From Brevundimonas sp. UBA4553 (GTDB lineage Bacteria; Pseudomonadota; Alphaproteobacteria; Caulobacterales; Caulobacteraceae), in NCBI RefSeq assembly GCF_002387245.1, contig NZ_DGLD01000012.1:1-60681 (forward strand): a DNA stretch of 60,681 bases, given 5' to 3'. Shown piece after piece: positions 1 to 8,990 of this stretch. A model generated the notes under the pieces. The model was not told where the DNA came from. It saw only the letters and a list, made by a program, of their open reading frames with translations, and did not search any database. How positions within the stretch are numbered: the first letter of the stretch is position 1; every line of letters starts with the position of its first letter. The position numbers and the translations under genes are program-made.

Positions 1-28
1 CCCGATGATCTTGAAGGTCGAGAATCTG

Positions 29-56
29 GCCGCCGACTTCTTTTTGAGGCGGCGGC
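29..56 (+). terminator. possible terminator of a gene upstream of the window
   Basis: A perfect 7-bp stem (GCCGCCG at 29-35, CGGCGGC at 50-56) with a 14-nt loop is followed by the T-rich stretch TTCTTTCT. It would end a gene lying left of the window, before the kpsS-like gene. The loop is long and the T run is broken, so this is tentative. Confidence 0.3.
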
Positions 57-86
57 TTCTTTCTGCACAACGTTGTTCTTTTTCCT

Positions 87-1406
87 TTGCTCAACCGTCT
101 TGTCATAGGCGAGGGGTTGGCCCTAGGAAGGGGGCTCGTTCCTTGGAAAGACACCCCGCGTTTGCTCGCGCCATTTGATCCCGATCAGCCGAACGCGATG
201 CCGCTGGTACAGGCGGACTTGCGCGGCCGCCGCTTCCTGATTGTCACGGCCCCCTTCGGCGGCTTTGGGCGCCTGCTGGCCCAAGCCATCGTCGATCGCG
301 GCGGTGAGGTCAGCCGCATGATTTTCAACGCCGGCGACTTGGCGACCTGGCGTCGGCCAGGTGGCGTGGCCTTCCGCCAGGATGTCCGGCGATGGCCGGC
401 GCGTGTTCGCCAACTGGGCAACCAATTTACCGACCTCATCGTCTTCGGCGAGGGCGGTCCCTACAATCAAGGGGTGCTGTCGCAAGCCGGGACCTTGAAC
501 GCCCGGGTCTGGGTGCTTGAGAACGGCTATTTCCGCCCGGACTGGATCACGCTGGAGAGAAACGGCGTCAACGGCAGCAGCAGCCTGCCGCGAACGGCGG
601 CGGGTTACGCTATGCCGGGACCCGAGTTGCCGGTGACGCGGCCTGTCGGCCGGATCCTGCCGCATCACGTCGTCAACATCAGCCTTTACCACGCCTTGCA
701 GGCTCTGGGCTCGGTGGCTTTCCCTCGCTATCGCCAGCCCTATACGGTTTCGCCATGGCGGCAGTTCTTCGGGCACATACGCCGCTATTTCGGTCTGGCG
801 ACGCGGACGAAACATGCCTGTGACGCCGATCTGATCGGCGGTCGTGGCCCCTTCTTCATCGCCTGCCTGCAGCGAGAGGGCGATGCCCAATTGCTGCGTT
901 ATTCTTCCTACGCGGACAACACGGCCTTTTTGGCCGAGGTGATGGGCAGCTTCGCCCGCCATGCGCCCAAGGATTGCAGGCTCGTCGTCAAGAATCATCC
1001 GCTGGACCCAGGTCTGTCGGACCTGGAGCACATCACCCGCTGTCTGGCGATCGAGCGAGGGTTGGACGACCGGGTCGATTTCATCGATGGAGGCAACCTA
1101 GCCCAGTTGTGTCGCGCGTCGCGCGGCATGGTGGTCAATAACTCCAGCGCGGCTCTCTCGGCCCTTGGTTTCCGCACGCCCGTCAAGGTGCTGGGCGAGG
1201 CATTCTTCGATTTCGAAGGCCTGACCGATCAGCAGCCGCTTGATGGGTTCTGGGAGGAGCCTGTCGCCGCCCACGCCGAGCTGTTTGCGGCCTTCCGGGC
1301 GCATGTGATCGCGCGCAGCCAGATCAACGGCAACTACCATGAGCCGCGCGCAATGCGGCCCACGGCGGGGTTGGTGGCGGACGCTTTCGCCGCGCGCGCA
1401 GGCTAG
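87..1406 (+). CDS. kpsS: KpsS/LipB-type capsule polysaccharide protein
   Basis: 439 aa, cytoplasmic, no signal peptide. The family signature is clear: an N-terminal strand and loop reading TAPFGGFGRLLA (about residues 54-65), FNAGD near residue 80, and NGYFRPDWITLERNGVNG around residues 148-165, which is highly characteristic of KpsS/LipB proteins. The C-terminal half has KNHPLDPG, VVNNSSAALSAL and FDFEGLT in the family order. In group-2 capsule systems KpsS, with KpsC, builds the poly-Kdo linker on a lipid acceptor before ABC export. The start is uncertain: the open frame begins at a TTG with no good Shine-Dalgarno sequence, and a second in-frame TTG lies at 117. It sits about 23 kb from the kpsM/E/T export genes. 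No kpsC is visible in the window and may lie to the left. Confidence 0.85.
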   Translation: MLNRLVIGEGLALGRGLVPWKDTPRLLAPFDPDQPNAMPLVQADLRGRRFLIVTAPFGGFGRLLAQAIVDRGGEVSRMIFNAGDLATWRRPGGVAFRQDVRRWPARVRQLGNQFTDLIVFGEGGPYNQGVLSQAGTLNARVWVLENGYFRPDWITLERNGVNGSSSLPRTAAGYAMPGPELPVTRPVGRILPHHVVNISLYHALQALGSVAFPRYRQPYTVSPWRQFFGHIRRYFGLATRTKHACDADLIGGRGPFFIACLQREGDAQLLRYSSYADNTAFLAEVMGSFARHAPKDCRLVVKNHPLDPGLSDLEHITRCLAIERGLDDRVDFIDGGNLAQLCRASRGMVVNNSSAALSALGFRTPVKVLGEAFFDFEGLTDQQPLDGFWEEPVAAHAELFAAFRAHVIARSQINGNYHEPRAMRPTAGLVADAFAARAG

Positions 1407-1473
1407 CGGCCAGGCATTCGTCTCGGGATGTGAATGGTCCACAGGGGTGTGGCGTTATGGCAACCCCTGGGGT

Positions 1474-1502
1474 TTGTCATATCACTGTCACATGACTGTC
1501 GC
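1474..1502 (+). promoter_or_regulatory. Pho box (PhoB site), three units
   Basis: Three 7-mers occur at an exact 11-bp period: TTGTCAT (1474-1480), CTGTCAC (1485-1491) and CTGTCGC (1496-1502), with 4-bp spacers. The known PhoB consensus is CTGTCAT repeats at 11-bp spacing. The site ends 98 bp before the receptor start at 1601. A small palindrome, AACCCC-T-GGGGTT (1462-1474), abuts it. Phosphate-starvation control of the receptor is therefore inferred. Confidence 0.75.
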
Positions 1503-1600
1503 CCAACCTTCCCTCAGCGGCCTTAAGGCCCAGCCCATCTCGACAGGCGCCACGGCCTGCCGTCATGGCGCTACGCCTTCATCACTGGGGATACCAACAG

Positions 1601-4120
1601 ATGACCAACCGCAAACAGCTCTTCTGGGCGACCACCGCCCTCATGAGCGGCCTTCTCATGGCCGGCGCCGCTTCGGCCCAGTCGACCGGCACCGAAGCTA
1701 CGGAAGTTAGCGACGTGGTCGTCACCGGCCAGCGCGGCCCTCGCAACATCGAAGGCCTGGCTGTTGCTGAAACGGTCGCCAAGACCCGCAACACCGTCAA
1801 CCAGGAATTCATCGCCACCCAGGCGGCGGGTCAGACCATCCTGCAGACCCTGAACCTGACGCCCGGCCTCAGCTTCACCAACGCTGATCCCTATGGTTCG
1901 TCGGGCGGCAACATTCGTCTGCGCGGCTTCGACGGTGCTCGCGTTTCGCTGACCTTCGACGGTATTCCACTGAACGACACCGGCAACTATTCGTCGTATA
2001 CGAACCAGCAGATGGACCCGGAACTGATCGAGCGCGCCTCGGTCAACACCGGTTCGACCGATGTCGACAGCCCCACCGCTTCGGCCACGGGCGGCACCAT
2101 CAACTACGTGACGCTGCGCCCGACCACCGACATGGGCGGCTGGGTCCAGGGTTCGCTGGGCGATTTTAACTATCGCCGCATGATGGGCCTGTTCAACACG
2201 GGCGAGTTCGGCCCCTGGGGCACGACCGCCTGGTTCGCCGCCTCTTATCAGAACTATGACAAGTTCAAGGGCATCGGCGAACTGGAGAAGGTTCAATACA
2301 ACGCGCGCATCTGGCAGCCGCTGGGTGACAACGGCGACTTCGTGGCCCTGTCGGGTCACTACAACGAGAACCGCAACAACAACTACAACGGCCCGAACCT
2401 CGGCACCTCCACCGGCTTCTGCGACGTCGCCAAGACCCAGGTTTGCGTCGATCAGGTCAATGATCCGACGAACCCGTTCGGCTGGGGTGTCGACTTCGAC
2501 CGCACCTATGTCGCGCCGACCTTCCGTAATGGCGTTGCCGACAATGACGCCAACGGTTCCAACTACTGGGGATTGCGTGTCAACCCGTCGAACACGGGCA
2601 ACATCCGCGGTAACTCGCGCTTCACCCTGCGCGACGGTCTGACCCTGACGGTCGACCCCTCGTTCCAGTACACCTTGGCCAACGGCGGGACTCAACAAAC
2701 GGTTCTGTCCGAAACCGACCTGTTGCTGCGCGGCACGAAGACCACGGGCGGCGTCGACCTGAACGGCGACGGCGACACCCTGGACCGCGTGCGCGTCATG
2801 TCGCCGTCCAACACCAACACCCATCGCTACGGCCTGAACAGCTCGCTGATCTGGGAGTTGAACGACAATCACCGTCTGCGCGCCGCCTATGCGCTGGACT
2901 GGGGTCGTCACCGCCAGACCGGCAACTACGGCTTCGTCGACTTCTCGAACCCGTCCAACCCGACCTTCGTTGACGTCTTTGGCGGCCGCAACAAGACGGA
3001 CAACCGCGTCATCAATCTGGACGGTTACGACCTCCAGTCGCGCGATCGTCTGTCCATCGCTTCGCTGAACCAGTTCTCGCTCGAGTACCGCGGTCGCTTC
3101 CTGCAGGAAGCGCTGACGGTCACCCTGGGCGTTCGCGCTCCCTTCTTCAAACGTGAGCTGAACCAGAACTGCTTCACGCAGAACGGTTCGTCGAACGTGC
3201 TCTGCACCTCGGAAGTGCCGAACGCGACCCTGGCCAACGGCAACGTCACCTTCGCTGGCCGTGGCACGACGCAGTATATCAAGCCGTACTCGCGTGAAGT
3301 GAAGTTCGACGACATCCTGCCCAACGTCGGCGCCACCTACCGCTTCGGTGAAGGCCACTCGGTCTTCGGTAGCTACAGCGAGTCCCTGTCGGCTCCGCGT
3401 ACGGACAGCCTGTACGCCGTCACCCGCTTCGCTGATGGTTCGATCGGCAACCCGACGGTCCAGCCGGAAACCTCGAAGAACATCGACCTGGGCTATCGCT
3501 ACACGACCTCGACCATCGTGGCCCAGGCCTCGGTGTTCCAGAACCAGTTCGACAACCGCATCGTCAGCACCTGGGATGAAGACCTGGGTCAGTTCGTTGA
3601 TCGTAACGTCGGCTCGGTTGAAAGCCTCGGCTTCGAAGCGTCGCTGGGCTGGTCGCCGACTGAAAATCTGAACCTGTACGGTACTGTGTCGCTGCTCGAC
3701 AGCGAACTGCAGGACAACTACCGCTACAACGCTGCCGGCGCCGAGCTGCAGACCAAGGGCAAGAAGCAGGTTGAAACGCCGGAACAAATGTTCTCGCTGC
3801 GCGCCTCGTACAAGTTCAACGACGTCTTCTCGGCTGGCGTCCAGGGCAAGTACACCGGCGAGCGCTGGGTCACCGACGTCAACGACCTGAAGGTTGACGC
3901 CTTCACCGTCGTCGATCTGGACGCCCGCTTCGACTTCTCGACCCTGGGCCTGGACGGCACCTACCTGCAACTGAACGTCATCAATCTGTTTGACGAGCAG
4001 TACTACTCGACCCTGGGCACCCGCGCTTCGGCGACCCCGGGCCAGCTGGGTTACAGCCGTCCGTTCGCAGGTGTCGGCGCTCCGCGCACCGTCATGGCCT
4101 CGATCCGCTACAGCTTCTAA
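1601..4120 (+). CDS. TonB-dependent outer-membrane receptor
   Basis: 839 aa from the ATG at 1601. I prefer this start to the in-frame ATG at 1565 because it gives a clean signal peptide (MTNRKQLFWATTALMSGLLM, cleavage after GAASA) and has GGGG upstream. A TonB box-like EVSDVVVTGQR follows the signal. The plug domain (roughly residues 40-170) has NIRLRGFDGARVSLTFDGIP, and the rest is a 22-strand-type barrel rich in aromatic/Asn strands, ending in the outer-membrane signature SIRYSF. Such receptors import scarce solutes with energy from TonB/ExbBD; the ligand cannot be read from the sequence. The Pho box at 1474-1502 suggests a phosphorus-containing ligand. It is monocistronic, with a strong terminator at 4144-4178. 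Confidence 0.9.
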   Translation: MTNRKQLFWATTALMSGLLMAGAASAQSTGTEATEVSDVVVTGQRGPRNIEGLAVAETVAKTRNTVNQEFIATQAAGQTILQTLNLTPGLSFTNADPYGSSGGNIRLRGFDGARVSLTFDGIPLNDTGNYSSYTNQQMDPELIERASVNTGSTDVDSPTASATGGTINYVTLRPTTDMGGWVQGSLGDFNYRRMMGLFNTGEFGPWGTTAWFAASYQNYDKFKGIGELEKVQYNARIWQPLGDNGDFVALSGHYNENRNNNYNGPNLGTSTGFCDVAKTQVCVDQVNDPTNPFGWGVDFDRTYVAPTFRNGVADNDANGSNYWGLRVNPSNTGNIRGNSRFTLRDGLTLTVDPSFQYTLANGGTQQTVLSETDLLLRGTKTTGGVDLNGDGDTLDRVRVMSPSNTNTHRYGLNSSLIWELNDNHRLRAAYALDWGRHRQTGNYGFVDFSNPSNPTFVDVFGGRNKTDNRVINLDGYDLQSRDRLSIASLNQFSLEYRGRFLQEALTVTLGVRAPFFKRELNQNCFTQNGSSNVLCTSEVPNATLANGNVTFAGRGTTQYIKPYSREVKFDDILPNVGATYRFGEGHSVFGSYSESLSAPRTDSLYAVTRFADGSIGNPTVQPETSKNIDLGYRYTTSTIVAQASVFQNQFDNRIVSTWDEDLGQFVDRNVGSVESLGFEASLGWSPTENLNLYGTVSLLDSELQDNYRYNAAGAELQTKGKKQVETPEQMFSLRASYKFNDVFSAGVQGKYTGERWVTDVNDLKVDAFTVVDLDARFDFSTLGLDGTYLQLNVINLFDEQYYSTLGTRASATPGQLGYSRPFAGVGAPRTVMASIRYSF

Positions 4121-4143
4121 GCTCCAGCTTCGACCTGATGGGG

Positions 4144-4178
4144 AAGGGCGGTCCGGAAACGGGCCGCCCTTTCTTTTT
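4144..4178 (+). terminator. rho-independent terminator of the TonB receptor gene
   Basis: AAGGGCGG (4144-4151) pairs with CCGCCCTT (4164-4171), and inner CC/GG pairs extend the stem. A TTTCTTTTT tract follows. It lies 24 bp after the receptor stop codon. Confidence 0.85.
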
Positions 4179-4309
4179 GACCTATCGCGCTTTGCGTTGC
4201 TTGAGGCCGTATTGGGCAGATGCGGCGTTTGGCCCGCAAACATTGAACCCGGGCATCTCTCGGCCTATCTGCCGCGGTCAGCCTCCTTGCAGCCGGATAG
4301 ACTTCGCCC

Positions 4310-5322
4310 ATGACCTCGCCCCTGACCTTGGCCATCCCCGCCGAATGGACGCCGCATCGCGCCATGTGGGTCGGCTGGCCGAGCCACGCCGAGCTGTGGG
4401 GCGGGGACTTCGAACAAGCTCAGAACGAGGTCGAGGCTCTGGTCCGCGCCCTGGCTGGTCCGGGTCGCGAGCAGGTCAAGCTGATGGTCGGCAGTGACGA
4501 GGCTCTGCCAGGCGCCCGCGCGCGTCTGGGCGGCGTTGACGGGATCGAGATCGTGCCCGCCCGGTTCGGCGACATCTGGCTGCGCGACACCGGCCCGATC
4601 TTCAACGCGGGTTCGACGACGGCCCAGGCCTTCGCCTTCAACGGTTGGGGCGGCAAGTACGACTATCCGCACGACGACGAGGTCGCCGACCAGATCGCCG
4701 AGTTCTCGCGCGTGCCGACGACGCGCCATGACTTCATCCTAGAAGGCGGCGCCCTGGATCATGACGGCGAAGGCACGGTCCTGACCACGCGCCAGTGCCT
4801 GCTAAACCGGAATCGCAACACCGGTTGGACCCAGGCCGACGCCGAGGCCGCCCTGGCCGCCTCGGTCGGCGCCAAGGTGGTGGTCTGGCTGGGCGACGGT
4901 CTGCTGAACGACCACACCGACGGCCACGTCGACAACCTGGCCCGCTTCGTCGCGCCGGGCGTCGTAGCCTGCCCCATCGCTTTCGGCCGCAAGGATCCGA
5001 ACGCCGAAGTCTATGACGAGACCGCCCGTCTTCTGTCGGAAACCACAGACGCCATGGGCCGCAAGCTCAAGGTGCTGCGCATCCCGTCGCCCGGCCTGGT
5101 GCTGGACGCGGACGAGCGCCCGGTTCCTGCCAGCCATATGAACTTCCTGATCGCCAACGGCGCCATCGTGGTGCCGACCTATGGCGATGACGTCGCCGCA
5201 CGTCTGGCAGGCGAGGCCCTGGCCACGGTCTTCCCCGACCGTGAGATCGTGCTGTCGCCGTCGAACGCCGTCCTGACCGGGGGCGGATCATTCCACTGCA
5301 TCTCGCAACAGGAGCCCGCATA

Positions 5323-5323
<1 letters not shown>
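4310..5323 (+). CDS. aguA: agmatine deiminase
   Basis: 337 aa, soluble. It converts agmatine to N-carbamoylputrescine and ammonia, the first step of the arginine-decarboxylase route to putrescine. Family motifs are present in order: PAEWTPHRAMWVGWPSH at the N terminus, RDTGPIF (about residues 91-97), FNGWGGKYD, LEGGALDHDG (around residue 145), NDHTDGHVDNLARF (around residue 200) and GGGSFHCIS near the C terminus, which contains the catalytic Cys (residue 330). Length matches the family. Its TAA stop overlaps the ATG of aguB (TAATG at 5321-5325), so the two are translationally coupled. No arginine decarboxylase is in the window. Confidence 0.93.
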
Positions 5324-6189
<866 letters not shown>

Positions 6190-7176
6190 TCAGCGACGCG
6201 TGTTCCGCGCCACGACATTGTTCGTGGCGCCGTCGCCGTCGTCGGCGCTGCTGCCCCAGGGGTAGCCGCGATCCGCGCCGCAATAGGCGCGGCGACCTTC
6301 GCGTGAGCCGACGACGACCAACCGGGGCCGCAGTCGTGCGGCGCCGGCGAAGACATTGTCCATGATCTGATTGCCCGACGGCGTCTGGTGCCGGATCACG
6401 CCGCGCTCGCCGCAGTTGCGATAGAGAAATATTCCGCCGCGACCGCCAAGGGTGAAGCGATTGCCGGTGATGCGGTTGCTGGCAGAACCATCGACGGCGA
6501 CAGCCTCGCGCCGGGTCGCCACAGCAATGGTGTTATTCTCGATCACGTTGTCGGCGCTCTCGGCGTCCAGATAGAGGGCCGTAGCGTCGCTGCGGCCGCT
6601 CAGCGCCGAATGAGTCAGGCTGAGGCTCGTCACCCCCGGCCCGACGTAGAGGGGGATGGAGCCGGTCCCCACGATGGTCACCCGGTCCATTGTGATATGC
6701 GAGGGCGCTGCCCCCTGCGTGGTTGCGATATGCCTGGCCGTGCGCGAAGAGGCCCGCAGGTCGTCATAGCCACCGTCCGCCCCCATCCCCCAGACGCGCA
6801 CCGCGCCGTGGATCATGCAATTCTCGATGCGGATGTCGGTAGGGCGGCTCCAGTGCTCAGCCGTGATGCGGCGTGACCAGATGGCGATGGTCGGCTGACG
6901 GGTGGTCGTCGCGGCGCCCGGCTGGCCGACCGAAGCGCCCCTGCAGTCAAGCCCGGCGCCCGAGGCCTCGGCGCCTTCGATCAGAAGGGGGCGCTTGATC
7001 GCCTGCCCTGGCGACAAGACTGCGCGGCAGATCAGGCGATAGGGCGTGGCGGCGTCGGCTGTCAGTCCATCCAGCTCGGCCGCGGTGCAGGGACGGGCGG
7101 CAGGCAGGGACCAGCCAGCCGGACTCCCGGCGTCGGGCGCGGCGCCGAGGAGCAGAGCCGCCAGCCAGGCCGTCAT
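6190..7176 (-). CDS. secreted right-handed beta-helix repeat protein
   Basis: 328 aa with an N-terminal signal-like segment (MTAWLAALLLGAAPDAGSPA). The middle shows short, irregular parallel-beta-helix repeats: a series of I-x-N/I-x-G rungs such as NVIENNTIAV, NRITGNRFTLGG, SNQIMDNVFAG and TNNVVARNT. This is the fold of pectate-lyase-like and NosD-like proteins, but I see no catalytic signature, so the substrate is unknown; a sugar polymer is an inference. Its ATG overlaps the stop of the phosphatase gene (ATGA at 7174-7177 read on the complement). It is the last gene of a three-gene envelope operon. Confidence 0.7.
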   Translation of the reverse strand: MTAWLAALLLGAAPDAGSPAGWSLPAARPCTAAELDGLTADAATPYRLICRAVLSPGQAIKRPLLIEGAEASGAGLDCRGASVGQPGAATTTRQPTIAIWSRRITAEHWSRPTDIRIENCMIHGAVRVWGMGADGGYDDLRASSRTARHIATTQGAAPSHITMDRVTIVGTGSIPLYVGPGVTSLSLTHSALSGRSDATALYLDAESADNVIENNTIAVATRREAVAVDGSASNRITGNRFTLGGRGGIFLYRNCGERGVIRHQTPSGNQIMDNVFAGAARLRPRLVVVGSREGRRAYCGADRGYPWGSSADDGDGATNNVVARNTRR

Positions 7177-7991
7177 CAGGGCAGGGGTGTAGCCAGGGCC
7201 AGACGCTCGGACGCGCAGCCGGGGTTGGTCAGGCCCGTGGACCGAGCAGCGGCCAGCTCAATGCGGGCCGCCGCCAGATCGGCGTCGAAGTCCGGCGTCG
7301 CTGCGGCTGCGTCGAACACGGCCTTGCCCAGCACCTCGCCAGCGGCGACGTCGCTGGGATAGTGCATGCCGCAGACCAGACGGCTGAGGCCCATTTCGTG
7401 GGCGATGCGGCGGACCTCGACGGCTCGCCCAGGTTCCAGCGCGGCGAAAGCCTCGCCATAGACGGTCGCGACCGTGGAACTGCCGGAGGGGTAGGAGGCG
7501 CTCTTGCGGCCCGCCTCGCTGACACGCTGGCAGGAACGGCGGGCAGGGTCGTCGCCCACGGGGCGGGCGCGGAAGCCGCGCGACTTGACCAACTCGGCGG
7601 CGGCGTCGGAATCGTCGAACAGGCGCTGCATCAGGCGGTTGAGATTGGGCGTCGTGGCGGAGCCCAGCCGCACGCCCAGAGCACAGTCGAAATGCTGCAG
7701 CGCCAGCGGCGGACGCAGTTCGGCATGGGCTGTGGCCAGAAGCCAGCGGTCACTGTCCTCCAATGTCCTGAACTGGTTGGAGCGCGTCTTGTCCGCCAGA
7801 TCGACGGGCGAACCGGCGACGGGCGGCGGAGGCATGGCGTCGGCCAAGGTCCGGATCAGGGAAGGGGTGAGATAGCCCTTGGTCTCCACCGCCTTGGCCG
7901 CCTCGGGGCGAAGAGCGGCCGGTGTGCCCGCGCAGGCTGAGAGCAGGGCGCCTGCGGCGAAGACGGTGATGAAGCCCCCCCGGGTTCTCAT
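7176..7991 (-). CDS. class A acid phosphatase (PAP2 superfamily), altered active-site motif
   Basis: 271 aa. The N terminus is a lipoprotein-type signal (FAAGALLSACAG, lipobox LSAC), so it is probably membrane-anchored facing the periplasm. The three PAP2/class A phosphatase motifs are present: K-x6-RP (KSRGFRARP), the P-S-G motif, and SR-x5-H-x3-D (SRLVCGMHYPSD). The central motif normally reads PSGH, but here it reads YPSGSST, with Ser in place of the His that acts with the leaving group in this family. The protein may have changed activity or be impaired. It is joined by ATGA overlaps to the lipoprotein gene upstream and the beta-helix gene downstream. Confidence 0.8.
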   Translation of the reverse strand: MRTRGGFITVFAAGALLSACAGTPAALRPEAAKAVETKGYLTPSLIRTLADAMPPPPVAGSPVDLADKTRSNQFRTLEDSDRWLLATAHAELRPPLALQHFDCALGVRLGSATTPNLNRLMQRLFDDSDAAAELVKSRGFRARPVGDDPARRSCQRVSEAGRKSASYPSGSSTVATVYGEAFAALEPGRAVEVRRIAHEMGLSRLVCGMHYPSDVAAGEVLGKAVFDAAAATPDFDADLAAARIELAAARSTGLTNPGCASERLALATPLP

Positions 7992-8488
7992 CAGACGCCG
8001 GCGCTCCAGGTCAACTGGACCGAGGTCACGCCGCCTTCGCCGGGCGAGGCGACGACCTGGAGGCTGGGGCCGTTGTCCTGGCGGGCGGCGGCGCCATAGG
8101 CCCGGGCCTCGCCCTGGTTCATCGCCATGACGGGGGCCAGGCCAGCGGCCTCGGCGCGCTGTCGATAGAAGGCGACGACCGCGTCGGGCGCGGCGTCGGT
8201 GGTGAAGGTGATCAAGCCGCCGGGCCCAGCCACGCCGGACGCCAGGGTCGCCGGGCCGTCAGCCTCCGCCCCGGGATAGAGAACCGCGAAAGCGGGGGCG
8301 CCGTCGATGGCCGTGCGGTCGGCGCCCACGTCCGCAGTAGAGGACGGGGCGACGGACGGCGCCGCTTCGGCCATGGGGGCTTCGGCGGCTGGCGATGGGC
8401 TGGACTCAGGCGCAGCCTCACTACGCTCGTCGCATCCGATAAGACCGACCGTGAGGGCCACGGCGACGGCTGCCACGCTACGCTTCAT
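7991..8488 (-). CDS. small lipoprotein of unknown function
   Basis: About 165 aa from the ATG at 8488. This start is chosen because it gives a lipoprotein signal (MKRSVAAVAVALTVGLIGCD, lipobox LIGC). The longer frame to 8554 adds 22 residues that would bury it. A low-complexity Ala/Pro/Glu linker follows. The C-terminal half reads DAAPDAVVAFYRQRAEAAGL and ends with SVQLTWSAGV; this alpha/beta pattern (a helix after a beta strand) recurs in uncharacterised periplasmic lipoproteins. It is the first gene of the operon with the phosphatase, coupled by ATGA. Confidence 0.7.
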   Translation of the reverse strand: MKRSVAAVAVALTVGLIGCDERSEAAPESSPSPAAEAPMAEAAPSVAPSSTADVGADRTAIDGAPAFAVLYPGAEADGPATLASGVAGPGGLITFTTDAAPDAVVAFYRQRAEAAGLAPVMAMNQGEARAYGAAARQDNGPSLQVVASPGEGGVTSVQLTWSAGV

Positions 8489-8560
8489 CCCGCCTACGTC
8501 CTTGAGACTGTTCAACTTGATGAACACCGTGGCGCATCCGTGCGGCGGCAGCAAGGCGCT

Positions 8561-8881
8561 TCAACCGGTTGGAGCGTCGACATCATCCCCGGGCTGTCCG
8601 GTCGACTTGCGCGCTTCGGCCGGGCCACCCGCCGGTCTCGAACCCGCATCCTTCGAGCGCTGGCCTTCGGCGGCCAAGGCCGCGTTGATGACGTCCTGGT
8701 CCGGATCAATGTCCGAGCCTGACGCCGAGCCGCCGCGCAGCGATCCGGCGCGGGTGTCGGACCCCATGTCCGTGCCCTCCAGGGCCTTCTTCAGGGCATC
8801 CTCGGTGTGACCGAGATCAGGCTTCTCGCCCATTGCGGCGGCCTCGCGGGCCTCTTCGGTTTCGGTTTTGGGATCGGCCAT
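8561..8881 (-). CDS. small hydrophilic protein of unknown function
   Basis: 106 aa from the second of two adjacent ATG codons. AAGGAG stands 6 nt before the ATG at 8881 but only 3 nt before the ATG at 8884, which favours 8881. The protein is acidic and charged, rich in Asp/Glu/Ala/Gly, with no hydrophobic segment (MADPKTETEEAREAAAMGEK...), and probably largely disordered. I do not recognise a domain. It lies 72 bp upstream of the lipoprotein gene on the same strand and could be co-transcribed. Confidence 0.6.
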   Translation of the reverse strand: MADPKTETEEAREAAAMGEKPDLGHTEDALKKALEGTDMGSDTRAGSLRGGSASGSDIDPDQDVINAALAAEGQRSKDAGSRPAGGPAEARKSTGQPGDDVDAPTG

Positions 8882-8931
8882 CATCGTCTCCTTGTTGCAG
8901 GAACAACGCGGAGCAGCGGGGCGAAGGTTCC

Positions 8932-8987
8932 CCTAAAGAAAGAGGCTGGGGGATCGCTCCGCCAGCCTCCGATCCGTGGTCGGATCT
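8932..8987 (-). terminator. tandem terminator hairpins after the DHS-like gene
   Basis: Read on the minus strand, GATCCG/CGGATC (arms 8972-8977 and 8982-8987) follows the stop codon. A second hairpin with 8-bp arms GAGGCTGG/CCAGCCTC (8942-8949, 8962-8969) comes next and is followed by TTTCTTTA. The second is a good rho-independent terminator. Confidence 0.75.
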
Positions 8988-8990
8988 TTC

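Noticed and set aside
1..108. Open frame from the window edge to a TAG at 106-108 (36 codons), possibly the end of an upstream capsule gene.
   Set aside because: The Phe/Thr/Ser-rich end matches nothing I recognise, and a terminator-like hairpin lies inside it.
1571..4243. 890-codon open frame antisense to the TonB receptor.
   Set aside because: It mirrors the receptor gene in a GC-rich genome; Val/Gln/Arg-rich with no domain. The plus-strand protein has a signal peptide and barrel end.
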